DNA of 64,000 nucleotides, taken from Pseudomonas alcaligenes (GTDB lineage Bacteria > Pseudomonadota > Gammaproteobacteria > Pseudomonadales > Pseudomonadaceae). A model generated the notes under the pieces. It saw only the letters and a list, made by a program, of their open reading frames with translations, made no database searches and was not told the DNA's origin. Position numbers and translations under genes: made by a program. The stretch is from the NCBI RefSeq assembly GCF_041729615.1, contig NZ_CP154874.1:3043001-3107000 (forward strand), in the 5' to 3' direction. This document shows, piece after piece, positions 46,082 through 54,858 of this stretch (positions are counted from its first letter, which is position 1; each line of letters opens with the position of its first letter).

Positions 46082-47674
46082 TTAGGGTTGTGTCCGCCTC
46101 ACGCGGGCGAAGTTGTTCGAGCCCAACGGGCTGAGCACGAAGCCCTCGACATCCTTGCGCAGCACGGCGAACTGCCTGGGGTGGGCGAGGGCGATCCACG
46201 GCGCCTGGTCGTGGAAGATCGCCAGCGCCTCGCGGTACAGCGCGGCGCGGCGCTGCGGCTCGGCGATGCGGCGGGCCTCGCGGATCAGCTGGTCGAACTC
46301 GGGGTGACACCAGCCGGCCTGGTTCTCGCCGCTTGCGGCGGCGGCGCATGACAGGTTGGGGGTGAGGAAGTTGTCCGGGTCGCCGTTGTCGCCGGCCCAG
46401 CCCATGAACACCAGGTCGTGCTCGCCGTTCTTGGCGCGCTTGATCAGCTCGCCCCACTCGAACACGCGGATGTCGGCGGCGATGCCGATGGCGGCCAGGT
46501 CGGCCTGCAGCATCTGCGCGCCGATGCCCGGGTTGGGGTTGGTCGGGCCGCCACCGGGGCGGGTCCAGATCGACAGCTTCAGGCCCTGGGCGTGGCCGGC
46601 CTCGGCCAGCAGGCGACGGGCCTTGTCGAGGTCGCGCGGCCAGGGCTGCAGGCGCTCGTCATGGCCGAGCAGGGTGGCCGGGTAGGGCGCCGCCGCCAGG
46701 CTGGCGTTGCCTTCGCCATACTGGGCGCGCAGGTAGGCCTGGCGGTCGAAGGCCAGGTTGATGGCCTGACGCACGCGCACGTCGTCCAGTGGCGGGTGCC
46801 GGGTGTTGAGGGCGACATAGGCGGTGAGCAGCGAGTCCAGCTCCAGCACCTGCAGGTCCTTGTTTTCGCGCAGCGCCGGCACGTCGCTCGGCCGCGGGAA
46901 CAGGGCGACCTGGCAGGCGCCGGCCTTGATCTGCTGCACGCGCGTGTTGGGGTCGGGGGTGATGGCCAGCAGCAGGCGCTCCAGCGCCGGCTTGCCGCCC
47001 CAGTAATCGGGGTTGGCGGCGAAGCGCACCTGGGCGTCCTTGGCGTAGCGCTCGAAGACGAAGGGGCCGGTGCCGATCGGCTGGCTGTTGAGCTGCTCCG
47101 GCGTTTCGGCATCGAGCAGCTGCTCGGCGTACTCGGCGGAGTAGATGGAGGTGAAGCCCATGGCCAGGTCGGCGAGGAAGGGCGCCTGCGGGTGTTGCAG
47201 GGTGAAGCGCACGCGATGCTCGTCGAGCGCCTCGATCTTCTCGATCAGCTCGGCGAAGCCCATGGCCTCGAAATAGGGGTAGCCGCGCGGGGCCAGCGCG
47301 TGCCAGTCATGGTCCTTGTCGCGCTGGCGCTGGAAGCTCCACAGTACGTCGTCGGCGTTGAGCTCGCGGCTCGGCTTGAACCAGGGCGTCTGATGGAATT
47401 TCACCCCCTTGCGCAGGGTGAAGGTGTAGCTCAGGCCGTCGGCGCTGATTTCCCAGCTCTCGGCCAGCGCGGGAATGATGCGGGTGCTGCCGGGGGCGAA
47501 CTGTACCAGGCGCTCGTAGACCGTCTCGGCCGTGGCGTCGGCGGTGCTGGCGGCGGTGTACTGGACGATGTCGAAGCCCTCCGGGGCGGCCTCGGAGCAG
47601 ACCACCAGGGATTGCGGCTGGGCGAACGCCGGCAGGCCGGCGCAGAGCGCCAGGAACATGAGGAGACTGCGCAT
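46082..47674 (-). CDS. Peptide-binding protein (SBP family 5), second copy
   Basis: 530 residues. Signal peptide MRSLLMFLALCAGLPAFA, then SLVVCSEAAPEGFDIVQYT and the family-5 signature region ALAESWEISADGLSYTFTLRKGVKFHQTPWFKPSRELNADDV. It parallels the DppA-like protein encoded just upstream over its whole length but is clearly diverged (for example FPRPSDVPALRENKDLQVLE against LPRPADLEGLKQDPNLNMP), so it probably widens the peptide range of the same DppBCDF transporter. Multiple dpp binding proteins are known in P. aeruginosa. Confidence 0.92.
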   Translation of the reverse strand: MRSLLMFLALCAGLPAFAQPQSLVVCSEAAPEGFDIVQYTAASTADATAETVYERLVQFAPGSTRIIPALAESWEISADGLSYTFTLRKGVKFHQTPWFKPSRELNADDVLWSFQRQRDKDHDWHALAPRGYPYFEAMGFAELIEKIEALDEHRVRFTLQHPQAPFLADLAMGFTSIYSAEYAEQLLDAETPEQLNSQPIGTGPFVFERYAKDAQVRFAANPDYWGGKPALERLLLAITPDPNTRVQQIKAGACQVALFPRPSDVPALRENKDLQVLELDSLLTAYVALNTRHPPLDDVRVRQAINLAFDRQAYLRAQYGEGNASLAAAPYPATLLGHDERLQPWPRDLDKARRLLAEAGHAQGLKLSIWTRPGGGPTNPNPGIGAQMLQADLAAIGIAADIRVFEWGELIKRAKNGEHDLVFMGWAGDNGDPDNFLTPNLSCAAAASGENQAGWCHPEFDQLIREARRIAEPQRRAALYREALAIFHDQAPWIALAHPRQFAVLRKDVEGFVLSPLGSNNFARVRRTQP

Positions 47675-47696
47675 GAACCTTTCCTTCTGCGGGTGA

Positions 47697-47725
47697 GGAC
47701 GGGCGGAGCCCAGGGGGCTCCGTCC
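47697..47725 (-). promoter_or_regulatory. Intercistronic hairpin between the two binding-protein genes
   Basis: GGACGGGCGGAGCC and its partner GGCTCCGTCC pair across a short loop (47697-47725) with a small bulge; there is no T tract. It sits in the 59-bp gap after dppA on the minus strand. Such hairpins commonly protect the upstream binding-protein message and reduce downstream expression. Confidence 0.5.
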
Positions 47726-47733
47726 GGTGCGGC

Positions 47734-49335
47734 TTACTTGCCGACGCTCACGCCGTAGAAGGAGTTGAGCGCGAACGGGCTGATCTTGAAATCCTGCACG
47801 TTCTTGCGCATCGGCTGGTACACGGTGGAGTGGGCGATCGGGGTGATCGGCACCTGGGCCTTGAGGATGTGCTGCGCCTGCCGGTACAGCTCGGTGCGCT
47901 TGGCCACGTCGGTGCTGGCCTTGGCCTGCTTGATCAGCTTGTCGTAGGAGGCGTCGCACCACTTGGAGAAGTTGTTGCCGTCGACCGCGTCGCAGCCGTA
48001 CAGGGTGCCCAGCCAGTTGTCCGGGTCACCGTTGTCGCCGCTCCAGCCGATCAGCATGGCGTCGTGCTCGCCGCCCTTGGCGCGCTTGATGTACTCGCCC
48101 CATTCGTAGCTGACGATCTTGGCCTGGATGCCGACCTTGGCCCAGTCGGCCTGCAGCATCTCGGCCATCAGCTTGGCGTTGGGGTTGTAGGGGCGCTGCA
48201 CCGGCATGGCCCACAGGGTGATCTCGGTGCCCTCCTTGATGCCGGCGGCCTTGAGCAGCTCCTTGGCCTTCTCCGGGTTGTAGCCGGCGTCCTTGATGCT
48301 CTCGTCGTAGGACCACTGGGTCGGCGGCATGCCGTTCACCGCCAGCTGGCCGGCGCCCTGGTACACTGCGTCGATGATCGCCTGCTTGTTCACCGCCATG
48401 TCCAGCGCCTGGCGCACCTCGAGCTGGTCGAACGGCTTGTGGGTGACGTTGTAGGCGATGTAGCCGAGGTTGAAGCCCGGCTGCGACGGCATGTTCAGGT
48501 TCGGGTCCTGCTTCAGGCCCTCGAGGTCGGCCGGGCGCGGCAGCAGGGTGATCTGGCACTCGCCCTTCTTGAGTTTCTGCATGCGCACCGAGGCGTCGGT
48601 GTTGATGGCGAAGATCAGGTTGTCGATCTTCACGTCATCCGGTTTCCAGTACTCCTGGTTGCCGGTGAAGCGGATCTGCGCGTCCTTCTGGTAGCGCTTG
48701 AACACGAAGGGGCCGGTGCCGACCGGCTTCTGGTTGATGTCGGCGGCCTTGCCGGCCTTGAGCAGCTGCTCGGCGTACTCGGCCGAGTGTACCGAGGCGA
48801 AGCTCATCGCCAGGTTCTGGATGAAGGCGGCATCGACGCTGTTGAGGGTGAACCTGACGGTATGGTCGTCGAGCTTCTCCACCTTGGCGATGTTGGCATC
48901 CATGCCCATGTCGGTGAAGTAGGGGAATTCGGCCGGGTAGGCCTTGCGGAACGGGTGTTCCTTGTCGAGCATGCGGCCGAAGGTGAACAGCACGTCGTCG
49001 GCGTTGAACTCGCGGCTCGGCTTGAAGAATTCGGTCGAGTGGAACTTCACGCCCTTGCGCAGGTGGAAGGTGTAGGTCAGGCCATCGGCGCTGACATCCC
49101 ACTTCTCGGCCAGGCCCGGTTCCACGGCGGTGCCGCCACGCTCGAACTGGGTCAGGCGGTTGAACATGGTCTCGGCCACGGCATCGAAGTCGGTGCCGGT
49201 GGTGTACTGGCCCGGGTCGAAACCGGCGGGGCTGCCTTCGGAGCAGAACACCAGGTTGCTGGCGGCGCTGGCGAAGGGGGCGCTGGCGATCAGCCCAGCG
49301 GCGAGAAAAGCCTGGATGACGGCGTTTTTACGCAT
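47734..49335 (-). CDS. dppA: Dipeptide-binding protein DppA
   Basis: 533 residues, periplasmic, SBP family 5. Signal peptide MRKNAVIQAFLAAGLIASAPFASA; mature start ASNLVFCSEGSPAGFDPGQYTTG as in E. coli DppA; also LAEKWDVSADGLTYTFHLRKGVKF, GTGPFVFKRYQKDAQIRF and LIGWSGDNGDPDNWLGTLYGC, the ligand-pocket region with the conserved Asp that fixes the peptide amino terminus. First gene of dppA-sbp-dppBCDF. The upstream region contains a 16-bp perfect palindrome. Confidence 0.95.
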   Translation of the reverse strand: MRKNAVIQAFLAAGLIASAPFASAASNLVFCSEGSPAGFDPGQYTTGTDFDAVAETMFNRLTQFERGGTAVEPGLAEKWDVSADGLTYTFHLRKGVKFHSTEFFKPSREFNADDVLFTFGRMLDKEHPFRKAYPAEFPYFTDMGMDANIAKVEKLDDHTVRFTLNSVDAAFIQNLAMSFASVHSAEYAEQLLKAGKAADINQKPVGTGPFVFKRYQKDAQIRFTGNQEYWKPDDVKIDNLIFAINTDASVRMQKLKKGECQITLLPRPADLEGLKQDPNLNMPSQPGFNLGYIAYNVTHKPFDQLEVRQALDMAVNKQAIIDAVYQGAGQLAVNGMPPTQWSYDESIKDAGYNPEKAKELLKAAGIKEGTEITLWAMPVQRPYNPNAKLMAEMLQADWAKVGIQAKIVSYEWGEYIKRAKGGEHDAMLIGWSGDNGDPDNWLGTLYGCDAVDGNNFSKWCDASYDKLIKQAKASTDVAKRTELYRQAQHILKAQVPITPIAHSTVYQPMRKNVQDFKISPFALNSFYGVSVGK

Positions 49336-49371
49336 GTTGACCTCATGTTTGTTGTGGTTGTCATCGTGAGG

Positions 49372-49419
49372 GGTGCCTTGTGGGCACCTTGCGTGAAGCT
49401 ATGCACGGCATATGCCGTG
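49372..49419. promoter_or_regulatory. Palindromes upstream of dppA
   Basis: CACGGCAT-ATGCCGTG at 49404-49419 is a perfect 16-bp palindrome with no spacer, 68 bp upstream of the dppA start. A second inverted repeat, GGTGCC-N5-GGCACC (49372-49388), lies between it and the gene and would form a leader hairpin if transcribed. Both are plausible operator or attenuator elements; the regulator is unknown. The remainder of the 49336-49546 gap shows nothing further. Confidence 0.5.
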
Positions 49420-49546
49420 ATCAAGCGCGAAACGCAGATCAGTGTAGAAGCTGTGGCGAGTCTGTAACTGGTTGTCGCAAATCTGAAAGTCTGGTCAGAA
49501 AAAGCTGGCGCAGCGCCAGCAGGCAATGACAGCGCTGCGCTTCGCA

Positions 49547-50260
49547 TCAGGGCAGCTGCACCTCGATCACGCCATCGGCGCTCATGCTCACCTTGCTGGT
49601 GCCGGCCTCGATCTGCGGCGCGGCCTCGCTCTTGCTGAAGCTGCCGCTGTCCATGGCCATGGCGCGCATCGGCATCACCGGCTGCAGGCCGCCACTGTTG
49701 AGGTTGAGGCTGACCAGCTGGTAGGTCTTGCCGCCTAGGGCCTCGGTGGCCAGCTGGGCGCGGGCCTTGAAGGCCGCCACCGCCTGCTTGATCAACTGGT
49801 CTTCGCTGGCCTTGCGGCTGTCCTCGGCCACGGCGAAATTCATCTCGGCCATCTTCAGCTCGCCCAGCAGGTCGGCGGACAGCTGCGCCAGGCGGGTGAA
49901 CTCGGCGCTTTCCAGGCGCAGCTCGGCGCGCTCGCGCCAGGCGCCGATCTTGCTGCCTTCGTCCTCGTACACCGGGTAGCTGTGGCGGCTGCCCAGGCTG
50001 ACCTTCACGCCCTGCACCTTGCGCGCCTTGTCGATGGCGGCGTTGAGGGTCTTGGTCACGCCGGCGGCCAGTTCGGCCGGGTCGTCGTTCTGCGCCTCGG
50101 TGTAGAGGGTGACGTACATGCGGTCGTGGGCCACTTCCTGGCTGACCTCGGCGCGCAGCGAAATCTGGTTGTAGCGCGGCTCGTCGGCCAGGGCCGGCAG
50201 GCTGGCGAGACTGGCCAGGCCGAGGGCGAGGGTGGCGGCGAGACGGTTGAGTGCGTGCAT
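49547..50260 (-). CDS. SIMPL-domain (DUF541) periplasmic protein
   Basis: 237 residues. Signal peptide MHALNRLAATLALGLASLASLPALA; the mature part YNQISLRAEVSQEVAHDRMYVTLYTEAQ and the repeated alpha/beta pattern with LSADLLGELKMAEMNFAVAEDSRKASEDQLIKQAVAAFKARAQ match DUF541/SIMPL proteins such as E. coli YggE, linked to oxidative-stress resistance, and it ends in a beta strand VSMSADGVIEVQLP. Function here unknown. Divergent from roxS, as its orthologue is in P. aeruginosa as I recall. Confidence 0.88.
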   Translation of the reverse strand: MHALNRLAATLALGLASLASLPALADEPRYNQISLRAEVSQEVAHDRMYVTLYTEAQNDDPAELAAGVTKTLNAAIDKARKVQGVKVSLGSRHSYPVYEDEGSKIGAWRERAELRLESAEFTRLAQLSADLLGELKMAEMNFAVAEDSRKASEDQLIKQAVAAFKARAQLATEALGGKTYQLVSLNLNSGGLQPVMPMRAMAMDSGSFSKSEAAPQIEAGTSKVSMSADGVIEVQLP

Positions 50261-50423
50261 GGGAACTCCTTGCGGGTGGTTGTCCTTGAAGTTGACGAAG
50301 CTGTCAGACTATTCGGGTTGACGGCAGTTCGCAGATTTTCTTTTTCCAGTTGCCGGCCGCTTCGCGCTGCGTCCGGTTGCCGCAGGCAGACGGCCACCCC
50401 GGCGCTCTGGTTATACTCGGCGG

Positions 50424-51704
50424 ATGCCGACGACCTCTATCTACGCCCCCGTCCAGTTACTCTCCGCCAGCCGGCAGAACCTCTGGCGCCTGACCCTGAT
50501 CCGCCTGCTGGTGCTGGCCGCCCAGGGCGGCTCGGTGGGCATCGCCTACCTGTCCGGGCTGGTGCCGCTGCCCTGGCTGGCGCTGTGCATCACCCTGGGC
50601 ATCTCCCTGGCCCTGTGCCTGCTCACCGCCCTGCGCCTGCGCGGGCCCTGGCCGGTGACCGAGCTGGAATACACGGTGCAGCTGGCCTGCGACCTGGTGA
50701 TCCACAGCGTGCTGCTGTACTACTCGGGCGGCCCGGCCAACCCCTTCGTCTCCTATTACCTGGTGCCGCTGACCATCGCCGCGGCGACCCTGCCCTGGCT
50801 GCACACCATGGCCCTCTGCGGCCTGGGTCTGGCGGGCTACAGCGTGCTGCTGTTCTGGCCGCACCCGCTGGACATTCCCCTGGCCCAGCGCGAGTCCCTG
50901 CTGATCTATGGCATGTGGCTGTCGGTGGCCATGGCCGCGGTGCTGATCACCTTCTTCGCCGCCAAGATGGCCGGCGCCCTGCGTCGCCAGGATGAGCTGC
51001 TGGCGCTGCGCCGCGAGGAGGGCATGCGCGACCAGCAGTTGCTGGCCGTGGCGACCCAGGCCGCCGGCGCCGCCCACGAGCTGGGCACGCCGCTGGCAAC
51101 CATGAGCGTGCTGCTCAAGGAACTGCGCCAGGAGTACCGCGACAAGCCGGCGCTGCAGGACGACCTGGCGTTGCTGCAGGAGCAGGTCAAGCTGTGCAAG
51201 GACACCCTGCAGCAGCTGGTGCGCGCCGCCGAGGCCGACCGCCGCCAGGCGGTGTTCGAGCAGACCGCCGTGCAGTGGCTGGAGGCGACGCTGAACCGCT
51301 GGCACCTGATGCGCCCCGAGGCCACCTACCGCTTCCAGTGCCTGGGCGGAGGCAGCGTGCCGCGCCTGCTGCCGCCGGCCGACCTGACCCAGGCCCTGCT
51401 CAACCTGCTGAACAACGCCGCCGACGCCTGTCCGGACAAGCTCGACATCCGCCTGGACTGGGACGAGCAGTGGATCAGGCTGAACATCCGCGACCACGGC
51501 GCCGGTGTGCCGCTGGCCATCGCCGAGCAGATCGGCCGGCCGTTCTTCACCACCAAGGGCAAGGGCTTCGGCCTCGGCCTGTTCCTCAGCCAGGCCAGCG
51601 TGACGCGGGCCGGCGGCTCGGTGAAACTGTACAACCACGAAGAGGGCGGGACGCTGACGGAACTGCGCCTGCCTCGACTGTCCCCGGGAGACGAACATGA
51701 GTGA
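50424..51704 (+). CDS. roxS: Redox-sensing histidine kinase RoxS (RegB/PrrB family)
   Basis: 426 residues. Six transmembrane helices (about 25-190) include the quinone-site heptapeptide GGPANPF at residues 102-108, diagnostic of RegB/PrrB/RoxS. The phospho-acceptor is His218 in AAGAAHELGTPLATM; the ATPase domain shows LLNNAADAC, DHGAGVP and TTKGKGFGLGLFLSQA. It senses respiratory state through the quinone pool; in Pseudomonas RoxSR governs terminal oxidase genes and cyanide tolerance. The ATG at 50424 is preceded by TTATACT, a possible -10. It overlaps roxR by 8 bp. Confidence 0.95.
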   Translation: MPTTSIYAPVQLLSASRQNLWRLTLIRLLVLAAQGGSVGIAYLSGLVPLPWLALCITLGISLALCLLTALRLRGPWPVTELEYTVQLACDLVIHSVLLYYSGGPANPFVSYYLVPLTIAAATLPWLHTMALCGLGLAGYSVLLFWPHPLDIPLAQRESLLIYGMWLSVAMAAVLITFFAAKMAGALRRQDELLALRREEGMRDQQLLAVATQAAGAAHELGTPLATMSVLLKELRQEYRDKPALQDDLALLQEQVKLCKDTLQQLVRAAEADRRQAVFEQTAVQWLEATLNRWHLMRPEATYRFQCLGGGSVPRLLPPADLTQALLNLLNNAADACPDKLDIRLDWDEQWIRLNIRDHGAGVPLAIAEQIGRPFFTTKGKGFGLGLFLSQASVTRAGGSVKLYNHEEGGTLTELRLPRLSPGDEHE

Positions 51705-52257
51705 CGAGCAAGCGATCGAGCAGGAAGACCAGCCGCACCTGTTGCTGGTGGATGACGATGCCACCTTCACCCGCGTGATGGCGCGTGCCATGGACCGTCG
51801 CGGCCTGCGCGTCAGCGTGGCCAACTCGGCCGAGGAGGGCCTGGCCCTGGCCAAGGAAGACCTGCCGGACTATGCCGTGGTCGACCTGAAGATGGAGGGC
51901 GACTCCGGCCTGGTGCTGCTGCCCAAGCTGCTGGAGCTGGATGCCGAGATGCGCGTGGTGATCCTCACCGGCTATTCCAGCATCGCCACCGCGGTGGAGG
52001 CGATCAAGCGCGGCGCCACCAACTACCTGTGCAAGCCGGCCGACGCCGACGACGTGCTCACCGCGCTGCTCTCCGAGCATGCCGACCTCAACACCCTGGT
52101 GCCGGAAAACCCGATGTCGGTGGATCGCCTGCAGTGGGAGCACATCCAGCGCGTGCTGGCCGAGCACGACGGCAACATCTCCGCCACCGCCCGCGCCCTG
52201 GGCATGCACCGCCGCACCCTGCAACGCAAGCTGCAGAAACGCCCGGTACGGCGCTGA
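51697..52257 (+). CDS. roxR: Response regulator RoxR (RegA/PrrA family)
   Basis: 186 residues. Receiver domain with acidic pocket LLVDDDATF, phospho-acceptor Asp63 in YAVVDLKMEGDSGL, TGYSS and the Lys in CKPADADDV; a short proline linker (LVPENPMS) leads to a Fis-type helix-turn-helix HDGNISATARALGMHRRTLQRKLQKR. This receiver-Fis layout without AAA domain is the RegA/ActR/PrrA type. Translationally coupled to roxS (8-bp overlap). Confidence 0.96.
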   Translation: MSDEQAIEQEDQPHLLLVDDDATFTRVMARAMDRRGLRVSVANSAEEGLALAKEDLPDYAVVDLKMEGDSGLVLLPKLLELDAEMRVVILTGYSSIATAVEAIKRGATNYLCKPADADDVLTALLSEHADLNTLVPENPMSVDRLQWEHIQRVLAEHDGNISATARALGMHRRTLQRKLQKRPVRR

Positions 52258-52368
52258 GTCCGTCGCGGGCGGCCGCTTCCTGCGCCGCCCGGCTGACAGC
52301 CTGGCGAAAGGATTTTTTCCGACACTCGCGGTTATCATTTGCCGCCTGATCAAGCAGTCGGGGCCGCC

Positions 52369-53727
52369 ATGCTCGCCGTTTTCGCCATCACCGCCCCGGT
52401 GTTCGCCATGCTGTTCCTCGGCGTGGTGCTCAGGCGCCTGGGGCTGATCGACGCGCACTTCATCCACACCGCCTCGGCCCTGGTGTTCAACGTCAGCATG
52501 CCGGTCATGCTGTTTCTCGCCATCCTGCATGCCGATCTGTCGACCGCGCTGCAGCCGGCACTGCTCGGCTACTTCCTGCTGGCCACCCTGCTCGGCTTCC
52601 TGCTGGCCTGGGGCTGGGCCATCCTGCGCGTGCCGCAGGTCGAGCGCGGGGTCTACGTGCAGGGGGCGTTTCGCGGCAACAACGGCATCATCGGCCTGGC
52701 CCTGGCCACCAGCCTGTATGGCGACTACGGCCTGTCGCTGGGCGGCATCCTCGGCGGCGTGGTGATCCTCAGCTACAACACCCTCTCGGTGATCGTGCTG
52801 GAGGTGTACAACCCCAACGCCCGTGCCAGCGCCCGGAGCATCCTCGTGGGCGTCCTGCGCAATCCGCTGATCCTCGGTGTGCTGGCGGCCATTCCGTTCG
52901 CCTACTGGCAGGTGCGCCTGCCGGCCTGGCTGAGCACCTCCGGCGAGTACCTGGCGCAGCTGACCCTGCCGCTGGCGCTGCTCTGCATCGGCGGTACCCT
53001 GTCGCTGGTCGCACTGCGCGCCAGCAGCGGCCTGGCCATCGGTGCCAGCCTGCTGAAGATGGTCTGGCTCCCGCTCCTCGCCACGCTCGGCGCCTTCGCC
53101 CTGGGCTTTCGCGATGCCGAGCTGGCGATTCTCTTCCTCTACTTCGCCAGCCCCACGGCGGCAGCCAGCTTCGTCATGGCCAGGGCCGCCGGCGGCAACG
53201 CCGAGCTGGCGGCGGCGATCATCGTGATCACCACGCTGGCGGCGGTGTTCACCACCAACCTCGGCCTGTTCGTGCTGCGCTGGGGGCTGGATCTAGGCCT
53301 GCTCGGCCTGCCAGGCATCTACCACTTCCTGGGCGGCGCGGAACGCGTCGATGGCCGCCGGCACGCCGGCGTAGACGGCGCAATGCAGCAGGGCCTCGCG
53401 GATTTCCTCCACGCTGCAGCCACTGTTCAGCGCGCCGCGCACGTGGCCCTTGAGTTCCTGCGGGCACTTCAGCGCGGTCAGCGCGGCCAGGGTGATCAGG
53501 CTGCGGGTCTTGCGCTCCAGCACGCCGCGGGTCCAGACGCCGCCCCAGGCGTGCTGGTTGACGAAGTCCTGCAGCGGCTGGGTGAAGTCGGTGGCGTTGT
53601 GCAGGGCGCGGTCGACGAAGGCGTCGCCCATCACTTCGCGGCGCACCTGTTCGCCGGCTTTGGCGTTGTCGTTCATTGCGGGTCTCCGTGGCTCAGCGCT
53701 GGCGATGCCAGGCGCGGGCGCCGATGA
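52369..53727 (+). CDS. AEC-family auxin-efflux-type permease, probable frameshift extends the C-terminus
   Basis: Ten-helix AEC transporter (FAITAPVFAMLFLGVVLRRLGLID at the start; FNVSMPVMLFLAIL, GAFRGNNGIIGLAL, LTLPLALLCIGGTLSL, ASPTAAASFVMARAAGG). The genuine family sequence ends at LGLFVLRWG near 53286. From there the frame continues for about 147 residues that are simply antisense to the CMD gene (His/Ala/Gly-rich, no motif). Deleting one G from the GGGGG at 53282-53286 gives VLRWGWI and TAG at 53294-53296 (53294 after correction by one), a natural length of about 308 residues with stops overlapping at CTAG. Substrate unknown. Confidence 0.85.
   Translation: MLAVFAITAPVFAMLFLGVVLRRLGLIDAHFIHTASALVFNVSMPVMLFLAILHADLSTALQPALLGYFLLATLLGFLLAWGWAILRVPQVERGVYVQGAFRGNNGIIGLALATSLYGDYGLSLGGILGGVVILSYNTLSVIVLEVYNPNARASARSILVGVLRNPLILGVLAAIPFAYWQVRLPAWLSTSGEYLAQLTLPLALLCIGGTLSLVALRASSGLAIGASLLKMVWLPLLATLGAFALGFRDAELAILFLYFASPTAAASFVMARAAGGNAELAAAIIVITTLAAVFTTNLGLFVLRWGLDLGLLGLPGIYHFLGGAERVDGRRHAGVDGAMQQGLADFLHAAATVQRAAHVALEFLRALQRGQRGQGDQAAGLALQHAAGPDAAPGVLVDEVLQRLGEVGGVVQGAVDEGVAHHFAAHLFAGFGVVVHCGSPWLSAGDARRGRR
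53293..53676 (-). CDS. Carboxymuconolactone decarboxylase-family protein
   Basis: 127 residues, helical CMD fold: VMGDAFVDRALHNATDFTQPLQDFVNQHAWGGVWTRGVLERKTRSLITLAALTAL is PcaC-like, and ELKGHVRGALNSGCSVEEIREALLHCAVYAGVPAAIDAF carries the conserved His. The AhpD-type CxxC is absent, so it is closer to 4-carboxymuconolactone decarboxylase. No protocatechuate-pathway genes are nearby, so the substrate is uncertain. Tail-to-tail with the AEC gene; 16 bp downstream lies the exchanger gene's end region on the same strand. Confidence 0.9.
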   Translation of the reverse strand: MNDNAKAGEQVRREVMGDAFVDRALHNATDFTQPLQDFVNQHAWGGVWTRGVLERKTRSLITLAALTALKCPQELKGHVRGALNSGCSVEEIREALLHCAVYAGVPAAIDAFRAAQEVVDAWQAEQA

Positions 53728-54778
53728 CCGCCAGGGTCACGGCGGTGAGCGGCAGGACGAAGGTCAGCATGGCTTGCTGGAAGGCGCCGAGCCAGGGGGC
53801 GCCGCTGCTGTTGAAGATCAGGTAGGCGGTGTACAGGGCGTAGTAGCCGACGAACAGGGCGCCTTCCCAGCGATTGATCGAATAGCCGTTGAAGAAGATC
53901 GGCAGGCAGGCGATGGCCACCGCGATCATCACCGGGAAGTCGAAGGCCAGGGCGTTGGCGGCCACCGGGATGGCGCTGGGCGATACCAGCGAGGCCAGGC
54001 CCAGCACGCAGAGCAGGTTGAAGATGTTGCTGCCGACGATGTTGCCCACGGCGATGTCACGCTCGCCCTTGAAGGCCGCCATCACCGAGGTGGCCAGCTC
54101 CGGCAGCGAGGTGCCCACTGCGACCACGGTCAGGCCGATCACCAGTTCCGACATGCCCAGGGCGCGGGCCAGCTGCACGGCACCCTCGACCAGGAAGTTG
54201 GCACCGCCGACCAGCAGCGCCAGGCCGGCGATCACCAGCGCCGCGTTGATGGCCCAGGCATAGGGCTTGGGCGTCTCGTGCAGGCCATACTCGTCCTCGA
54301 ATTCGTCTACACCCTCCGCCTTCTTCTCGCGGCGGCTGCTGATGATCAGGAAGGCGGTGTAGGCGAGGATGCCGCCGAACAGCAGGGCACCGTCCAGGCG
54401 GCTCAGGCTGCCGTCCCAGGCCAGGGCCCAGGTGACCAGGCTGGCGCCGATCATGATCGGCACGTCGAGGCGGATCAGCTGGCGCGACACCAGCAGCGGT
54501 GCGACCAGGGCAGTGACGCCGAGGATCAGCAGGACGTTGGCGATATTGCTGCCGACCACGTTGCCGATGGCCAAGTCGCCGCTGCCGTCCAGGGCGGCCT
54601 GTACGCTGACGGCGGTCTCCGGCGCGCTGGTGCCGAAGGCCACCACGGTGAGGCCGATGATCAGCGGCGGGATGCCGAACTGGGCGGCCAGGCGGGCCGC
54701 ACCACGTACCAGCACCTCGGCGCCGGCCACCAGCAGCACCAGGCCGGCGATCAGGTAGACGAAAGTCATCAGGGTCAT
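53693..54778 (-). CDS. Calcium/sodium exchanger (CaCA family, YrbG-like)
   Basis: 361 residues with about ten helices and the two alpha repeats of the CaCA family: VVAFGTSAPETAVSVQAAL...AIGNVVGSNIANVLLILG in the first half and VVAVGTSLPELATSVMAAFKGERDIAVGNIVGSNIFNLLCVLG in the second, each with the Glu that binds the cation. A charged loop (SSRREKKAEGVDEFEDEYG) joins the halves. Inner-membrane antiporter. I use ATG 54778 behind AAGGAG; an ATG three codons on is possible. Confidence 0.93.
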   Translation of the reverse strand: MTLMTFVYLIAGLVLLVAGAEVLVRGAARLAAQFGIPPLIIGLTVVAFGTSAPETAVSVQAALDGSGDLAIGNVVGSNIANVLLILGVTALVAPLLVSRQLIRLDVPIMIGASLVTWALAWDGSLSRLDGALLFGGILAYTAFLIISSRREKKAEGVDEFEDEYGLHETPKPYAWAINAALVIAGLALLVGGANFLVEGAVQLARALGMSELVIGLTVVAVGTSLPELATSVMAAFKGERDIAVGNIVGSNIFNLLCVLGLASLVSPSAIPVAANALAFDFPVMIAVAIACLPIFFNGYSINRWEGALFVGYYALYTAYLIFNSSGAPWLGAFQQAMLTFVLPLTAVTLAVIGARAWHRQR

Positions 54779-54858
54779 GCTGAGCTCCTTGCGCAAAATC
54801 GCCAGAGCATAGCCAAGCGCGGGTGTTGCGTGCAGCCCCCTGAGTGTTGCGCCTTGCT

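Noticed and set aside
53297..53727. C-terminal domain on the AEC transporter
   Set aside because: It is the reverse complement of the CMD-family coding sequence and contains no transporter motif; best explained by a one-base shift.
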